64,000 nt of DNA from Thermoplasmata archaeon. GTDB lineage: Archaea; Thermoplasmatota; Thermoplasmata; Lutacidiplasmatales; UBA184. A model generated the notes under the pieces. That model saw nothing but the letters and a program-made list of their open reading frames with translations. It was not told the origin of the DNA and made no database searches. Location of the stretch: contig JAKIVS010000005.1 in assembly GCA_022750435.1 (NCBI GenBank), positions 1 through 64,000 of the forward strand, read 5' to 3'. Shown one piece after another: positions 1 through 8,688 of this stretch (position 1 is the stretch's first letter; each line of letters begins with the position of its first letter). The position numbers and the translations under genes are program-made.

Positions 1-300
1 GACCGGGGGGTTGGGCGTCCCCTTTTACACCGAAACCGTCCTCAGCGGGGGTGACAGGCAGGAGCGACGTTCGGAGGAGTGGTACGTCTCGGTCGTCTCC
101 GTAGACGCTCTGTTCCATCGGGCCGCGGGCCCCGCGACGAGCGCTCGGAGGAGCGCCCTAGCGGGTATCCATCACGGGAACCGGGTTAGGTCCTGACGGG
201 AGCAGCCTTACCGTGACCCGTCGACGCTGGTGGGGCGACGGGGCCGAGGAGCGGCCGGGAATCACGTACCGTTGTTCCGAGCACCCATCCTGCCGGCCTA
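1..300 (+). ncRNA. ffs: Signal recognition particle RNA (7S RNA), 5' end just outside the window
   Basis: RNA scaffold of the signal recognition particle, which brings ribosomes making secreted or membrane proteins to the membrane. The first 40 bases match the archaeal 5' domain (CCGGGGGGTT, GCGTCCCC, then ACCGAAACCG). Helix 5 can be drawn by hand: GGCAGGA (57-63), TCGGA (71-75) and GGTACGT (81-87) pair with ACGTACC (264-270), TCCGA (276-280) and TCCTGCC (288-294). The SRP54-binding helix 8 lies at 181-220 with the conserved GGGAGCAGCC strand. The apical loop is UGAC (194-197) where GGAA-type loops are usual. The last bases (CCGGCCTA) should pair with the missing 5' end, so only a few bases are absent from the window. 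The 3' end is approximate. Many secreted proteins are encoded nearby, but no functional link is implied. Confidence 0.88.
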
Positions 301-419
301 GCACCGCTCCTCGAATCCACCCCTTCGCATCGCCGCCTCCACCGGGGCGGGTGTGGGCGCCCGGACGGCTCCGGCGACTCCGCGCGACGATTGGTCCGAC
401 TTCGGGGAGATAGGCGCGG

Positions 420-2699
420 TCAGCCTTCGATCCGGACGAACCGGTCGATGAGTTCCGGCGCGGACGCCTTGGCACGGACCCAGAACTCCTTGCTTTCGGA
501 GTCTCCGGGCGCGAACAGGTGGTCGAATCGGATCCGATCCTCGCCCGGTGGGACGCGGCCGGCGCAGCGGATCATGAATTCCCGAAGTTGGCGAGGGCTC
601 GCGAGCCTCGGGCTCCGGGCGATGTAGTAGAGTGCCAGTTTCTCGAACTCCGAGATCTCCGGCGTGCGGCCCCGCAGGGCCGATTGCAGGTTCGACACGG
701 CGACGAGGATCCGATCCTCGGGCCCGACCGAAGGCAGCGACCGCTGGTGACCCTCGGGAATCCGAGAGAGCAGGTCGGACCCCTTGGGTCGGGCGCGCAT
801 TCGCCCGAGCATCTCCTCGAGCTGGCTCCCCGAGCTTCCGGCGAGGACGAAGACCCGGGCGGGGCGATCCGTCGCACCCCGGTCGAGCTGGGGAAGGAGG
901 GCCTCGTACGGCCACGGCTCGGACGGTTTGCTGTCCACCTCATCGATGAGCACGAGGGCCGGTCCCTCGTGCCGGGCAACGGCTTGGAGCTTCTCGCGGA
1001 ACTCGTCTTCGGACGTCTCGGCGAGGTTGAGCTCGAAGTACCGGGCGGTCGTGCCCGCGACCCGCGCCGATTCCCGGACGAAGAACGTCTTCCCGCTTCC
1101 GGGCGGCGCCCACAGGAGGAGATTCTCCACCGCGCCGGGTCCAGCCCCGAGTCCTCGGTCGATCTCGTGGTGCACGTCCTTCAGGGCGTGACGAGCACGT
1201 TCCTCGAACCGTGTGTAGGATCCGACGACGGTGTACCGCGACATCGCCAGGTCGGAGGTGTGGTCCAGGAGCTCGACGAGCGGCCGGTCTTCGGTGGTCT
1301 CCCGGGCGAGGCCCATCCGGGCGAGCATCGCCTGGAACCGGGGAAGGGAACGCAGGCGGTCGAACCTCGGCTCGACCTTGATCCAGACGAGCCAACTGGA
1401 CCGCTCCTTCTCCGCCCGCTCGAGCCAGGACAGCGCCTCGTCCGTCTCCGCGAGCCCGGTGTAGATGAGGGCGATCCAGTAGGAGGGGAGGTACGTCGAG
1501 CGGGCCCGATTGAGGAGCTGGGCCAGGATCTCCCGAGCCTCGGCGCTCCGGCCCGCCGAGGCGTACGCGTGGCCGAGCACCGCCAGGGAGATCGTGCTCC
1601 CCCGGGAGAGCTCGACCGCTTGACGAAGCTCGGCGATGGCCTCGTCGTACATCCCCTTCTCCAAGTACGGCCGTCCGAACCACAGATGGGCCTGGACGAA
1701 CCCCGGGTCGAGGGCCAGGGCCGATCGATACTGGGCGATGGCCCGGTCGTACTGCCGAGAGAGGTAGAGCACGTGGCCGAGGCCGGTGCTGATGGCGAGC
1801 GACACCGGGTCGAGCTCCATCGCCCGACCCATCTCGCTGAGGGCTTCGTCGAACCGACCCATCGCCTTCAGGTAGTCGGCGTAGAACTGGTGGGCGGCCG
1901 GGTAGTTCGGGTTGAGCTCGACCGCCCGGCGAAGTTCTCGCTCCGCGCCGGCGAAATCCCGTTCGTACTGGAACTTGACGAGGCCCAGGGCGGCGCGTGC
2001 CTCGGCCAGATTGGGATCGAGACGCAGGGCGGCCTCCGCGGCGGTCCTCGCCTTGGGGAAGGCGTCCGACGGGGACAAGAACTCCAGCAGCGCGAGGGAG
2101 CTGTACGCATCGGCGAGACCCGCGTGCGCGAGTGCAAAGGTCGGATCCTTCGCGATGGCCCGCTCGTACAGGCCGACCGCGTCCTTCAATCCCGACTCGC
2201 TGCGGAGGTTCCACTTGAACCGCCCCTCCAGGTACAGCGTGTAGGCGTCGATGTCCGGGGTCGTCGACCGCTCGAGCAGCCGTTGCTCGGACTGTCGAAG
2301 ATGGAGCTTGAGGGCTTTCGCGATTCGGGAGGCGATGTCCCGCTGGATGGCGAAGATGTCCGAGAGTTCCCGGTCGTAATCGGCGGACCATAGGTGTTCC
2401 TCGGTCCGTGCGTCGATCAGCTGGGCCGTGACGCGAAGTTGACGGTCGGCCCTTCGGACGCTTCCCTCGAGCACCACGGCGACCTGGAGTTCCTTGGCAA
2501 TCTCGGCGATCCCTTTCGCGGTGCCCTTGTACCGCATGGCGGAGGTCCGGGCAATGACCCGGATCCCGGGGACCCGGGAGAGGACCGAGATGAGCTCCTC
2601 GGTCAGGCCGTCCGCAAAGAACTCGTCCTTGGAGTCCGGACTGATGTTCGACAAGGGGAGGACCGCAATGCGGGTTCCGTCTCCCGGCGCGCTCGGCAT
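420..2699 (-). CDS. TolB-like / TPR / AAA-type ATPase fusion protein
   Basis: 759 residues; no exact counterpart recognised. Residues ~10-135 are a FlgO/TolB-like domain (IAVLPLSNISPDSKDEFFADG, then LEGSVRRADRQLRVTAQLID), usual in bacterial TPR proteins linked to adenylate cyclases or protein kinases. Residues ~150-450 are TPR units (for example AEARAALGLVKFQYERDFAGA). Residues ~490-759 form a P-loop ATPase with Walker A APPGSGKT and Walker B ALVLIDEVD. No membrane segment or signal peptide is seen, so it is probably cytoplasmic. A sensory or assembly role through TPR contacts coupled to ATP hydrolysis is inference. The ATG at 2699 is chosen because the TolB strand begins ten residues later and GGAGGGG lies ~15 nt upstream; an AT-richer patch at 2737-2747 may be the promoter. 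The open frame continues upstream but shows no coding character. It converges on the SRP RNA. Confidence 0.82.
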   Translation of the reverse strand: MPSAPGDGTRIAVLPLSNISPDSKDEFFADGLTEELISVLSRVPGIRVIARTSAMRYKGTAKGIAEIAKELQVAVVLEGSVRRADRQLRVTAQLIDARTEEHLWSADYDRELSDIFAIQRDIASRIAKALKLHLRQSEQRLLERSTTPDIDAYTLYLEGRFKWNLRSESGLKDAVGLYERAIAKDPTFALAHAGLADAYSSLALLEFLSPSDAFPKARTAAEAALRLDPNLAEARAALGLVKFQYERDFAGAERELRRAVELNPNYPAAHQFYADYLKAMGRFDEALSEMGRAMELDPVSLAISTGLGHVLYLSRQYDRAIAQYRSALALDPGFVQAHLWFGRPYLEKGMYDEAIAELRQAVELSRGSTISLAVLGHAYASAGRSAEAREILAQLLNRARSTYLPSYWIALIYTGLAETDEALSWLERAEKERSSWLVWIKVEPRFDRLRSLPRFQAMLARMGLARETTEDRPLVELLDHTSDLAMSRYTVVGSYTRFEERARHALKDVHHEIDRGLGAGPGAVENLLLWAPPGSGKTFFVRESARVAGTTARYFELNLAETSEDEFREKLQAVARHEGPALVLIDEVDSKPSEPWPYEALLPQLDRGATDRPARVFVLAGSSGSQLEEMLGRMRARPKGSDLLSRIPEGHQRSLPSVGPEDRILVAVSNLQSALRGRTPEISEFEKLALYYIARSPRLASPRQLREFMIRCAGRVPPGEDRIRFDHLFAPGDSESKEFWVRAKASAPELIDRFVRIEG

Positions 2700-2829
2700 T
2701 GGACCTGGGCGACCCCTCCGATGCACGCCGTGCCCTTGCTTATTCTTGCGGATGCGCCCGAAGACCGCAACGACACGCCGTGCCCAGTGGTTGCCAAGGC
2801 ACCCCTGGGTACCCGACACCCCCACCCCC

Positions 2830-2848
2830 CCGGTTCCACTGGAACCGG
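2830..2848. repeat. Perfect 9-1-9 palindrome behind the thioesterase gene
   Basis: Arms CCGGTTCCA and TGGAACCGG around one C, ten bases past the thioesterase stop and ~130 bases before the TPR gene start. It can form a strong hairpin and lies inside a longer inverted repeat whose partner is at 3437-3474. Transcription end or protein-binding site are both possible. Confidence 0.6.
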
Positions 2849-2857
2849 TTCTGGGGC

Positions 2858-3325
2858 CTACGCCCACCCTTCCGAAGCGGGGTCCACCGCGTCCCGCTCG
2901 AGGATCGCACGGCGTTCCGGTGGGATCTCCTTCTTCCGGTTCGTGGCGTAGTCGTAGCAGACGACGACCGTTCGTCCCCGGGCGTAGAGCGTCGGTCCAC
3001 CGGAGCGTTCCCGGAACCGGTAGAGGAGGGAGAAGCTGGTGCGTCCGAGGGGAGTGGCGGGAGCGACCTCCCCGAGGAGTTCCATTCCGTAGTGCGCGGG
3101 AGTGAGGTAGCGGCAGGTGGCCTCGGCGAGGATGATGTCGAGCTGGGAGGGGTCGAGGGACCCGAGGGTCGCGAGGTAGTAGTCGCAGCGCAGCGTTTCC
3201 ATGAAGGGAAAGTAGACGGCGTGGTTGAGGTGACCGAGGACGTCCAGGTGATGGTAGAAGATCGGGAAGGTCCGGTGGACGGGCCAACGCTCCCAGGTCT
3301 TCGGAGCAGGAGGTTCGGTTCCCAT
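2858..3325 (-). CDS. Hotdog-fold acyl-CoA thioesterase (4HBT family)
   Basis: 155 residues, normal for single-domain YbgC/FadM-type thioesterases that hydrolyse acyl- or hydroxybenzoyl-CoA. The family signature is near the N-terminus: FPIFYHHLDVLGHLNHAVYF, with the usual aspartate in HLDVLGHLNH, followed by the long helix FMETLRCDYYL. Later strands (EATCRYLTPAHYGMELLGEV, FSLLYRFRER) fit the hotdog sheet. The ATG at 3325 is the only methionine before the domain. A TATA-like TTATAGG (minus strand, ~3346-3352) sits ~24 nt upstream, fitting a leaderless transcript. Substrate cannot be told. It is flanked by an inverted repeat (2818-2849 and 3437-3474). Broken or fused forms are not indicated. Confidence 0.86.
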   Translation of the reverse strand: MGTEPPAPKTWERWPVHRTFPIFYHHLDVLGHLNHAVYFPFMETLRCDYYLATLGSLDPSQLDIILAEATCRYLTPAHYGMELLGEVAPATPLGRTSFSLLYRFRERSGGPTLYARGRTVVVCYDYATNRKKEIPPERRAILERDAVDPASEGWA

Positions 3326-3436
3326 GGCGGGCCCATTCGGGATTCCTATAAGGAAGCCGCCGGGGAGCGACGTGTCGGACACGTCGGCAGGTCCGAGACG
3401 ACCTCCGCGCCCGTGCGCGGGCAACGCTTTCCCCGC

Positions 3437-3474
3437 CCGGTTCTCCAGTGGTACCGGAGGGGTGGGGGTCTCTG
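3437..3474 (+). repeat. Copy of the inverted repeat at 2818-2849
   Basis: Read on the plus strand this stretch (CCAGTGG, ACCGG, GGGGTGGGGGT) matches the reverse complement of 2818-2849 over about 30 bases with a few differences. The two copies bracket the thioesterase gene in opposite orientation, and the right copy overlaps the start region of the SHMT gene. Confidence 0.5.
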
Positions 3475-4794
3475 AGCGCCGGACGGAACGCGGTCACGGA
3501 GGAGATGGCCGCCACGGTCCAGTCGCTCCGGACCACGGTCCGGGCGCACTCCACCCGGTTCGAGACCGCGATCCCCCTGATCGCCAGCGAGAACCTGCTC
3601 TCGCCGTACGCGAAGGAGCTGATGATCTCCGACTTCCACTCCCGGTACGCCGAGGGGAAACCCGGGGAGCGGTACTACGAGGGGAACGAGCAGGTCGACG
3701 AGGTCGAACGGACCTGCCTCGCGCTCGCCCGCCGCGTGTTCCGATGCTCGTTCGCCGACGTCCGCCCGATCTCGGGCACGGTGGCGAACCTCGCGGTCCT
3801 GAAGGCGCTCACCGAGCCGGGCGCGCTCGTCGGGACCTCGCGTCTCGCCGACGGAGCCCACATCTCGAGCGCCTCGTTCGGCGCCTTCGGCCTCCGCGGC
3901 GTGAAGCCGGTGTACTACCCCTGGGACCCGGCGAAGATGACAATCGACGCGGCGGGCACCTGCAAGGTCCTCAAGGAGGCGCGACCGAAGCTGGCGCTGT
4001 TCGGTCTCTCGCTGTTCCTGTTCCCGATGCCGCTCGACGAGATCGCCCCGACGCTCGAGGAGATCGGCGCGATCGGCTGGTACGATGCGGCGCACGTCCT
4101 CGGCCTCATCGCCGGCGGCGAATTCCAGGACCCGCTCCGCGAGGGAATGACCGTGATCTCCGCCTCCACGCACAAGACGCTCCCGGGTCCCCAGCACGGG
4201 ATCCTGCTCGGGGAGACGAACGACCCGGAGGTCGTCAAGAAGCTCGAGTCGGCGGCGTTCCCGGGTGTGACGTCGAACCACCACCTCCACACGATGGCCG
4301 CCCTCGCGGTCGCCCTCGCCGAGCAAGTCGCCTTCGGCGCCGCCTATGCGCGCCAGACCGTCCGGAACGCACGGGCGCTCGCGGAGGCGCTCCACCGCCG
4401 CGACTTCGACGTCCTCGCCGCCGACCTCTGCTTCACGCGCTCCCACACGATCGCCGTCCGGATGGCGAAGGAAGGGGGCGGGGAGCTCGTCGCGAAGCGG
4501 ATGGCCGACGCCGGCCTCATTGCGAACAAGAACCTCCTTCCCGGCGACACGAGCCCGAAGCACCCGAGCGGGGTCCGACTCGGGACGCCGGAGGTGACGC
4601 GCGTCGGCATGGTCGAGTCCGACATGGAGCGGATCGCTGAGCTGTTCGACGACCTGCTGCACAAAGGCCACTCCATCGAGAGCGTGAAGGCGGCCGCCGC
4701 CGAGCTGAAGCGCGACCACGCCACGATCCAGTACTGCTTCGGGGCCGGGGAAGCGGCGTACCGGTACTACGAACTCGTCGGCCGCGACCCGTAA
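3448..4794 (+). CDS. glyA: Serine hydroxymethyltransferase
   Basis: PLP enzyme interconverting serine and glycine with transfer of a one-carbon unit to a pterin. 448 residues from GTG 3448, 429 from ATG 3505. Motifs: IPLIASENLLSP near the N-terminus, YAEGKPGERYYEGNEQVDEVE, DVRPISGTVANLAVL, GWYDAAHVLGLI, and the PLP lysine in STHKTLPGPQHG. The sequence is of archaeal type (GPQHG rather than the bacterial GPRGG). GGAGGAG abuts ATG 3505, too close for a normal ribosome site, and GTG 3448 overlaps a repeated sequence, so the start is open; both give a complete catalytic domain. In this lineage the pterin could be folate or tetrahydromethanopterin; sequence alone does not decide. Confidence 0.95.
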   Translation: MVPEGWGSLSAGRNAVTEEMAATVQSLRTTVRAHSTRFETAIPLIASENLLSPYAKELMISDFHSRYAEGKPGERYYEGNEQVDEVERTCLALARRVFRCSFADVRPISGTVANLAVLKALTEPGALVGTSRLADGAHISSASFGAFGLRGVKPVYYPWDPAKMTIDAAGTCKVLKEARPKLALFGLSLFLFPMPLDEIAPTLEEIGAIGWYDAAHVLGLIAGGEFQDPLREGMTVISASTHKTLPGPQHGILLGETNDPEVVKKLESAAFPGVTSNHHLHTMAALAVALAEQVAFGAAYARQTVRNARALAEALHRRDFDVLAADLCFTRSHTIAVRMAKEGGGELVAKRMADAGLIANKNLLPGDTSPKHPSGVRLGTPEVTRVGMVESDMERIAELFDDLLHKGHSIESVKAAAAELKRDHATIQYCFGAGEAAYRYYELVGRDP

Positions 4795-7584
4795 CTAGCC
4801 CGACGGCGCGCCCGGGTCCGCGGGCTCCTCGGCGTCGAGGTCCCGGCGGGCCAGCGCGGCGTCGAGCGCCATCGGGTCGACCTCGACGCGGGGTCCCGTC
4901 GGGCGCCGGTCGGGGCTCGCGAGCCGGAACCGCGGCCGTCCGTCCGGGCCGACCGACGGCTGCACGAGCCCTTCGGTGACCAGCGTCCCCACCCACTCCG
5001 CGAGCTCCGCCGCATCGGGCGCCGGGCCGGGGAATCCGTCGGCCACCCCGTCGAGGTCGGTGTCTCGGTCGAACGAGAGGCGGGAGAGTACGTGGGCCCG
5101 GCCCTCCGCGAGCCGCCGGAGCGGCTCGTCGGGGTCGGTCGGGTCGAGCCTTTCGGCCGCGAGCCCGGCCGTGCGACGCCGGCGGACCGCCAACGCCGCG
5201 ACGACGAGGAGACCACCGAGGACCGCCGCGCCCACGCCGAGGAGCACGGTCGGGGAGAGCGCGTTGGACGCGGGCGGAGCCGGGAGCGCAAGCGGCCCGA
5301 GGAGCCTCTGGTTGTACTCACTGATCACGTAGCCCGTCCCGCCCGAGCCGCTCGCGGTGAAGTTCACCCACACCGCGCCGCCGTCCGGCCCCGCCCGGAT
5401 CGGGGAGTCGAGGTCGTTCACGCCACCGGGAAACACCGAGCGGACCTCGACGAACCCGCTGGTCTGGGGGTTTCCGAAGACGTCCGCGATCGAGTACAGG
5501 GTCGCGCTCGTTCCGGGCCCGGTGGCGATGGTTCGCGGGTCGCTGAGGAGGACGTGATACGGGTTGACCGAGACGTCGATCGTCACGTTCGCGCCGCTCG
5601 CAAGGGACGGAGGGCCGGTGAACGTGACGACGCAGGCGCCGGCGCGCGTCGCGGCGAACGTGAGATTGAGCCCTCCCGACGTCCAGGCCGAGGAGGGGAG
5701 CCGGAATCCTCCGCTCGCGTTTGGTTCGACCGGGCCGAGCGAGGTGTTGACCCACGCCTCGCCGCAGGAGGGCGGAACAGCCACCGCGACCGGTCCGGGC
5801 GTCGACAGGGTCCGGTCGCCGTACCCGTCGTCGGTCCCGAGCTCGATCGGCACCGGGGTTCCGGCCTCGACGGTCCCATTCGCGAGCGGAGCGCTCGCCG
5901 TGAGGCTGCGGGGCGGGCCGCCGGTAACCTGGAGCTTCGCGCTGCCGGTCTCGACGGTCCCAAGGGCGTCGACCACGGTGAGGGTGACGACCTCGGTCCC
6001 GACGTTGGCGACTTGGAACGCGACCCCGGGGATCGCGTCGGAGGCGACCACGCCGGAATAGAGGGTGTCCGGCCCGGTCGTGTTCCACCAGTACGCGAGA
6101 GGGAACGCGCCGCCGGAGAACTTGGCGGTGGCGTCGACCGAGCCGTTTCGCGGGATGGTGGAGAAGTTCAGGTCGACCACGGGGGCCGTTGGGCGCGCGA
6201 CGACGTCCACCGGGACCGACGTCGTCCGGTTCGCTCCCGAGGCGTCGGCGACCGTGACGACCGCGGAGTAGGTGCCGACGGTGGGGTACGCGACCGAGAG
6301 CGTCCAGTTGTGCCCAGGATTCTCGTTGCAGAGGAACCGACCGTCCCCCGTCACGAGGCACGCGGGACCGTACGGGCCCGTTCCGGTGGAATCGACCACA
6401 CCGACGGAGAGTTGGAGCGGGACCGTGGCATACGATTCGGCCGGGTCGGGCTCGACGACCACGGCGAGGGCGGCCGACACGACCACGTTCGGGAACTGCC
6501 AGATCGCGGAGGAGGAGTACCCGTTCGAGACGTTCGCGGTCGGTTGGGCGAAGCCGAAGCTCGTGTAGGTGACGAGGAGGGAGCAGGCGATGCTCGCCTC
6601 CCCGCCGGACGTCGGGGTGACGGCGCATCGGGCGGACTCGACCGAGAGGCCCAGTCCCGGCGTGAGCGTCGCCGTGTAGGCGTAGCCGGCCGCGCCCGAT
6701 GCCGTCAGGGTCACGGTGGCGGTGGCACCGACGTCGAGGGGATTCGGGTGGAACGAGGCGGCTGTGACCGTCGTTGCGCTCGCCGTCAGGTAGAGGTCCA
6801 CGGCGGGGAGGTCGATCGCCGTGCCGTTGTACGATCCATTCACCCACAGCGTCACGGTCCCGGGTCCCGCGGTCGAGGCAGCCCGTACGGAGATCCCACT
6901 GGCGTTCGACGGACCGGTCTCGGTCCAGCCGGCGCCGTCGACCACCCACCCGTAGGTGAGGTTGGCCGTCGAGGGAGCTCCCGAACCGTCCCACGCCTCG
7001 GCGGTGATGACCGTGGGAGCATCGACGCTGACGGTGGCGAACTCGGAGGGGTTCGTCACGGCCGAGGCGAGGGCGTCGACCCAGGCGAGGTCCACGGTCG
7101 TTCCCGCCCAGTGGGTGGTGAGGAAGTATCCGGGGCTCTGCCCGGAGGTGACCCGGAATCCGAGGGGGCCGAACGGACCGCGGTAGGTGAGACACCCGGT
7201 CGGTCCGCATTGCGTCGCGGGAATCGAGAGGTTCGTCGCGAACCCGCCGCTCGCGTTCGTCGCGACCGTGGCGTTGGCCGACGAGCAGGTCACGGTGATG
7301 CCGTACTTCGAGCTCTGGTTCGTCTGGTAGAGGTAGCGAATCGAGACCGTGGCATTCGCCACCATCGGTCTCGGAGTTCGGGTCCCCTCGACCGACAGGA
7401 CTCCTGCCACGGGCGCCGAACCCACGGTGCCGGTGCACGAGGCGGCGGGGCGAACCGACGTCGCGAGTCCGGACGGGAGGCCGGCGAAATGTCCGGGGGC
7501 CGCGGCCGGCAGGGAGGAAAGAAAGACGGCCAGGGCGAGGAGGCCCACGAGCGCTCCGGCTGTCCGACGTCGGCGGATCGGCAT
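4795..7584 (-). CDS. Large secreted Ig/PKD-like surface protein with C-terminal membrane anchor
   Basis: 929 residues. N-terminal signal peptide (basic MPIRRRRTAG, then a hydrophobic run ending near AAAPG), a long extracellular part of beta-rich Ig/PKD-like repeats with many N-x-S/T sequons, a membrane helix near residue 790 (TVLLGVGAAVLGGLLVVAALAV) followed by RRRR, and a cytoplasmic tail of ~110 acidic and basic residues. The tail is unusual: AELAEWVGTLVTEGLVQPSVGPDGRPRFRL looks like a small winged-helix or HTH fold, which would place a putative sensing or binding domain inside the cell. GTG 7593 is a possible earlier start; ATG 7584 is preferred because the basic signal-peptide region begins there. 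Function unknown; probably glycosylated cell-surface protein. Confidence 0.8.
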   Translation of the reverse strand: MPIRRRRTAGALVGLLALAVFLSSLPAAAPGHFAGLPSGLATSVRPAASCTGTVGSAPVAGVLSVEGTRTPRPMVANATVSIRYLYQTNQSSKYGITVTCSSANATVATNASGGFATNLSIPATQCGPTGCLTYRGPFGPLGFRVTSGQSPGYFLTTHWAGTTVDLAWVDALASAVTNPSEFATVSVDAPTVITAEAWDGSGAPSTANLTYGWVVDGAGWTETGPSNASGISVRAASTAGPGTVTLWVNGSYNGTAIDLPAVDLYLTASATTVTAASFHPNPLDVGATATVTLTASGAAGYAYTATLTPGLGLSVESARCAVTPTSGGEASIACSLLVTYTSFGFAQPTANVSNGYSSSAIWQFPNVVVSAALAVVVEPDPAESYATVPLQLSVGVVDSTGTGPYGPACLVTGDGRFLCNENPGHNWTLSVAYPTVGTYSAVVTVADASGANRTTSVPVDVVARPTAPVVDLNFSTIPRNGSVDATAKFSGGAFPLAYWWNTTGPDTLYSGVVASDAIPGVAFQVANVGTEVVTLTVVDALGTVETGSAKLQVTGGPPRSLTASAPLANGTVEAGTPVPIELGTDDGYGDRTLSTPGPVAVAVPPSCGEAWVNTSLGPVEPNASGGFRLPSSAWTSGGLNLTFAATRAGACVVTFTGPPSLASGANVTIDVSVNPYHVLLSDPRTIATGPGTSATLYSIADVFGNPQTSGFVEVRSVFPGGVNDLDSPIRAGPDGGAVWVNFTASGSGGTGYVISEYNQRLLGPLALPAPPASNALSPTVLLGVGAAVLGGLLVVAALAVRRRRTAGLAAERLDPTDPDEPLRRLAEGRAHVLSRLSFDRDTDLDGVADGFPGPAPDAAELAEWVGTLVTEGLVQPSVGPDGRPRFRLASPDRRPTGPRVEVDPMALDAALARRDLDAEEPADPGAPSG

Positions 7585-7680
7585 GGCAATCACCCGCCGC
7601 TCCCGGCGGAGCCGGAGGCGGCCTCCGCGAAAGGTGGCGCGCGGGGCTTAATCGTGTCGTTGTCGGTCGGCCCCCGAACG

Positions 7681-8688
7681 ATGAGACGGACGGCCCCGCG
7701 ACGAGCAAAGGAGCCGCCCCGTCGCCCCACGGCGACGGTCGAGGTCGAGGTTCCGAAGCTCAGCTCGTTCCCACAGGCCCGGGACCAGCTCGAGTACTCC
7801 AGCCGGTCCCTCGTCTTCGCCACCGACGGCGACCGGGTGTTCCGGGTCTGGGGACCCCCGGGACGGCCGTGGGTCCTCAGCGTGGAGGCGGCCGGAGCGC
7901 GGTGGAAGGCGAGGGGATATGGGCCCGGGCCGGCGGAGACGCGCGCGGCGGTGCGCGCGCTCTTCTCCCTCGACCACCCGATCGAGCAGTTCTACCGGTT
8001 GGCCCGACGGGAGCCGGTTCTGGCCGGCACGGAACGCACCTTCCGGGGACTGCGGATCCCGCGCGACGCGAGCGTGTACGAGGCGCTCTTCCATTCGATC
8101 CTCGGCCAGCAGGTCTCCGTCCGCGCCGCGAACGCGATCAAACAGCGGCTGATCGACGCCGCGGGAGCGTACGTCGAGGCCGAAGGGCATGCGGTCCCGC
8201 GCGTTCCCTCCCCTTCGGAGATCCGGACGCTGGCGACCGACGGATTGCGCCGGGGGGGGACGAGTGGAGCGAAGGCGCGGAGCCTGCTCGCGCTCGCCGA
8301 GTCGGAGGACGCCGGGTCGTGGTCGGAGGGCACGCTGCGACCGCTCGACACTCCGAGCGTGGTGGAGCGGCTCGACACCGCCCCCGGGGTCGGCCGGTGG
8401 ACGGCGGAGAACGCGGCGCTGCGGGGACTCGGCCGCCCCGACGTCTTCGTGGCCGGCGACCTCGGCGTGCGAACGGCGCTCGACGCGTACGGCGCGGTGC
8501 CGCGGACCTCCCCCGAGGCAGAGGCGCGGAGCTGGGGCGACGCGAAGTACCCCGGTTGGGGGAGCTACGCCACGCTCTACCTCTGGCGCCGATGGGTGAC
8601 CGAAGGGCCCCCCGCGACCACGCAGAAGGAGCCCTCGTCGGGCGAGGCCGACGCGGGCCCCTCGAGCGGGCACCGGCGCACCGGGTGA
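7681..8688 (+). CDS. alkA: DNA-3-methyladenine glycosylase II (AlkA-type HhH-GPD glycosylase)
   Basis: Base-excision repair enzyme that removes alkylated purines. 335 residues. The HhH-GPD core is clear: SILGQQVSVRAANAIKQRL (usual IIGQQ..), hairpin TAPGVGRWTAENAALRGLG, and the catalytic aspartate in VFVAGDLGVRTAL, followed by WGSYATLYLWRRW. The N-terminal ~100 residues carry an AlkA-like extra domain. The ATG at 7681 is supported by a TATA-like TTAATC at 7650-7655, ~28 nt upstream. No iron-sulfur cysteines of the EndoIII type are present. The last 112 bases overlap the 3' end of the ThpR gene on the other strand; the AlkA tail there (after ...YLWRRWVTEG) is low-complexity and probably dispensable. 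Confidence 0.9.
   Translation: MRRTAPRRAKEPPRRPTATVEVEVPKLSSFPQARDQLEYSSRSLVFATDGDRVFRVWGPPGRPWVLSVEAAGARWKARGYGPGPAETRAAVRALFSLDHPIEQFYRLARREPVLAGTERTFRGLRIPRDASVYEALFHSILGQQVSVRAANAIKQRLIDAAGAYVEAEGHAVPRVPSPSEIRTLATDGLRRGGTSGAKARSLLALAESEDAGSWSEGTLRPLDTPSVVERLDTAPGVGRWTAENAALRGLGRPDVFVAGDLGVRTALDAYGAVPRTSPEAEARSWGDAKYPGWGSYATLYLWRRWVTEGPPATTQKEPSSGEADAGPSSGHRRTG

Noticed and set aside
1866-2140. Serine/arginine-rich minus-strand frame
   Set aside because: Frame-shifted shadow of the TPR region.
519-2393. Long plus-strand frame opposite the TPR/ATPase gene
   Set aside because: It is the mirror of the real gene; rich in Arg, Gly and Pro with no motifs. The minus frame has clear TolB, TPR and Walker motifs.
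5092-7680. 1198-residue plus-strand frame that ends in alkA
   Set aside because: The part before 7681 is antisense to the surface protein; alkA has its own promoter and ATG at 7681.
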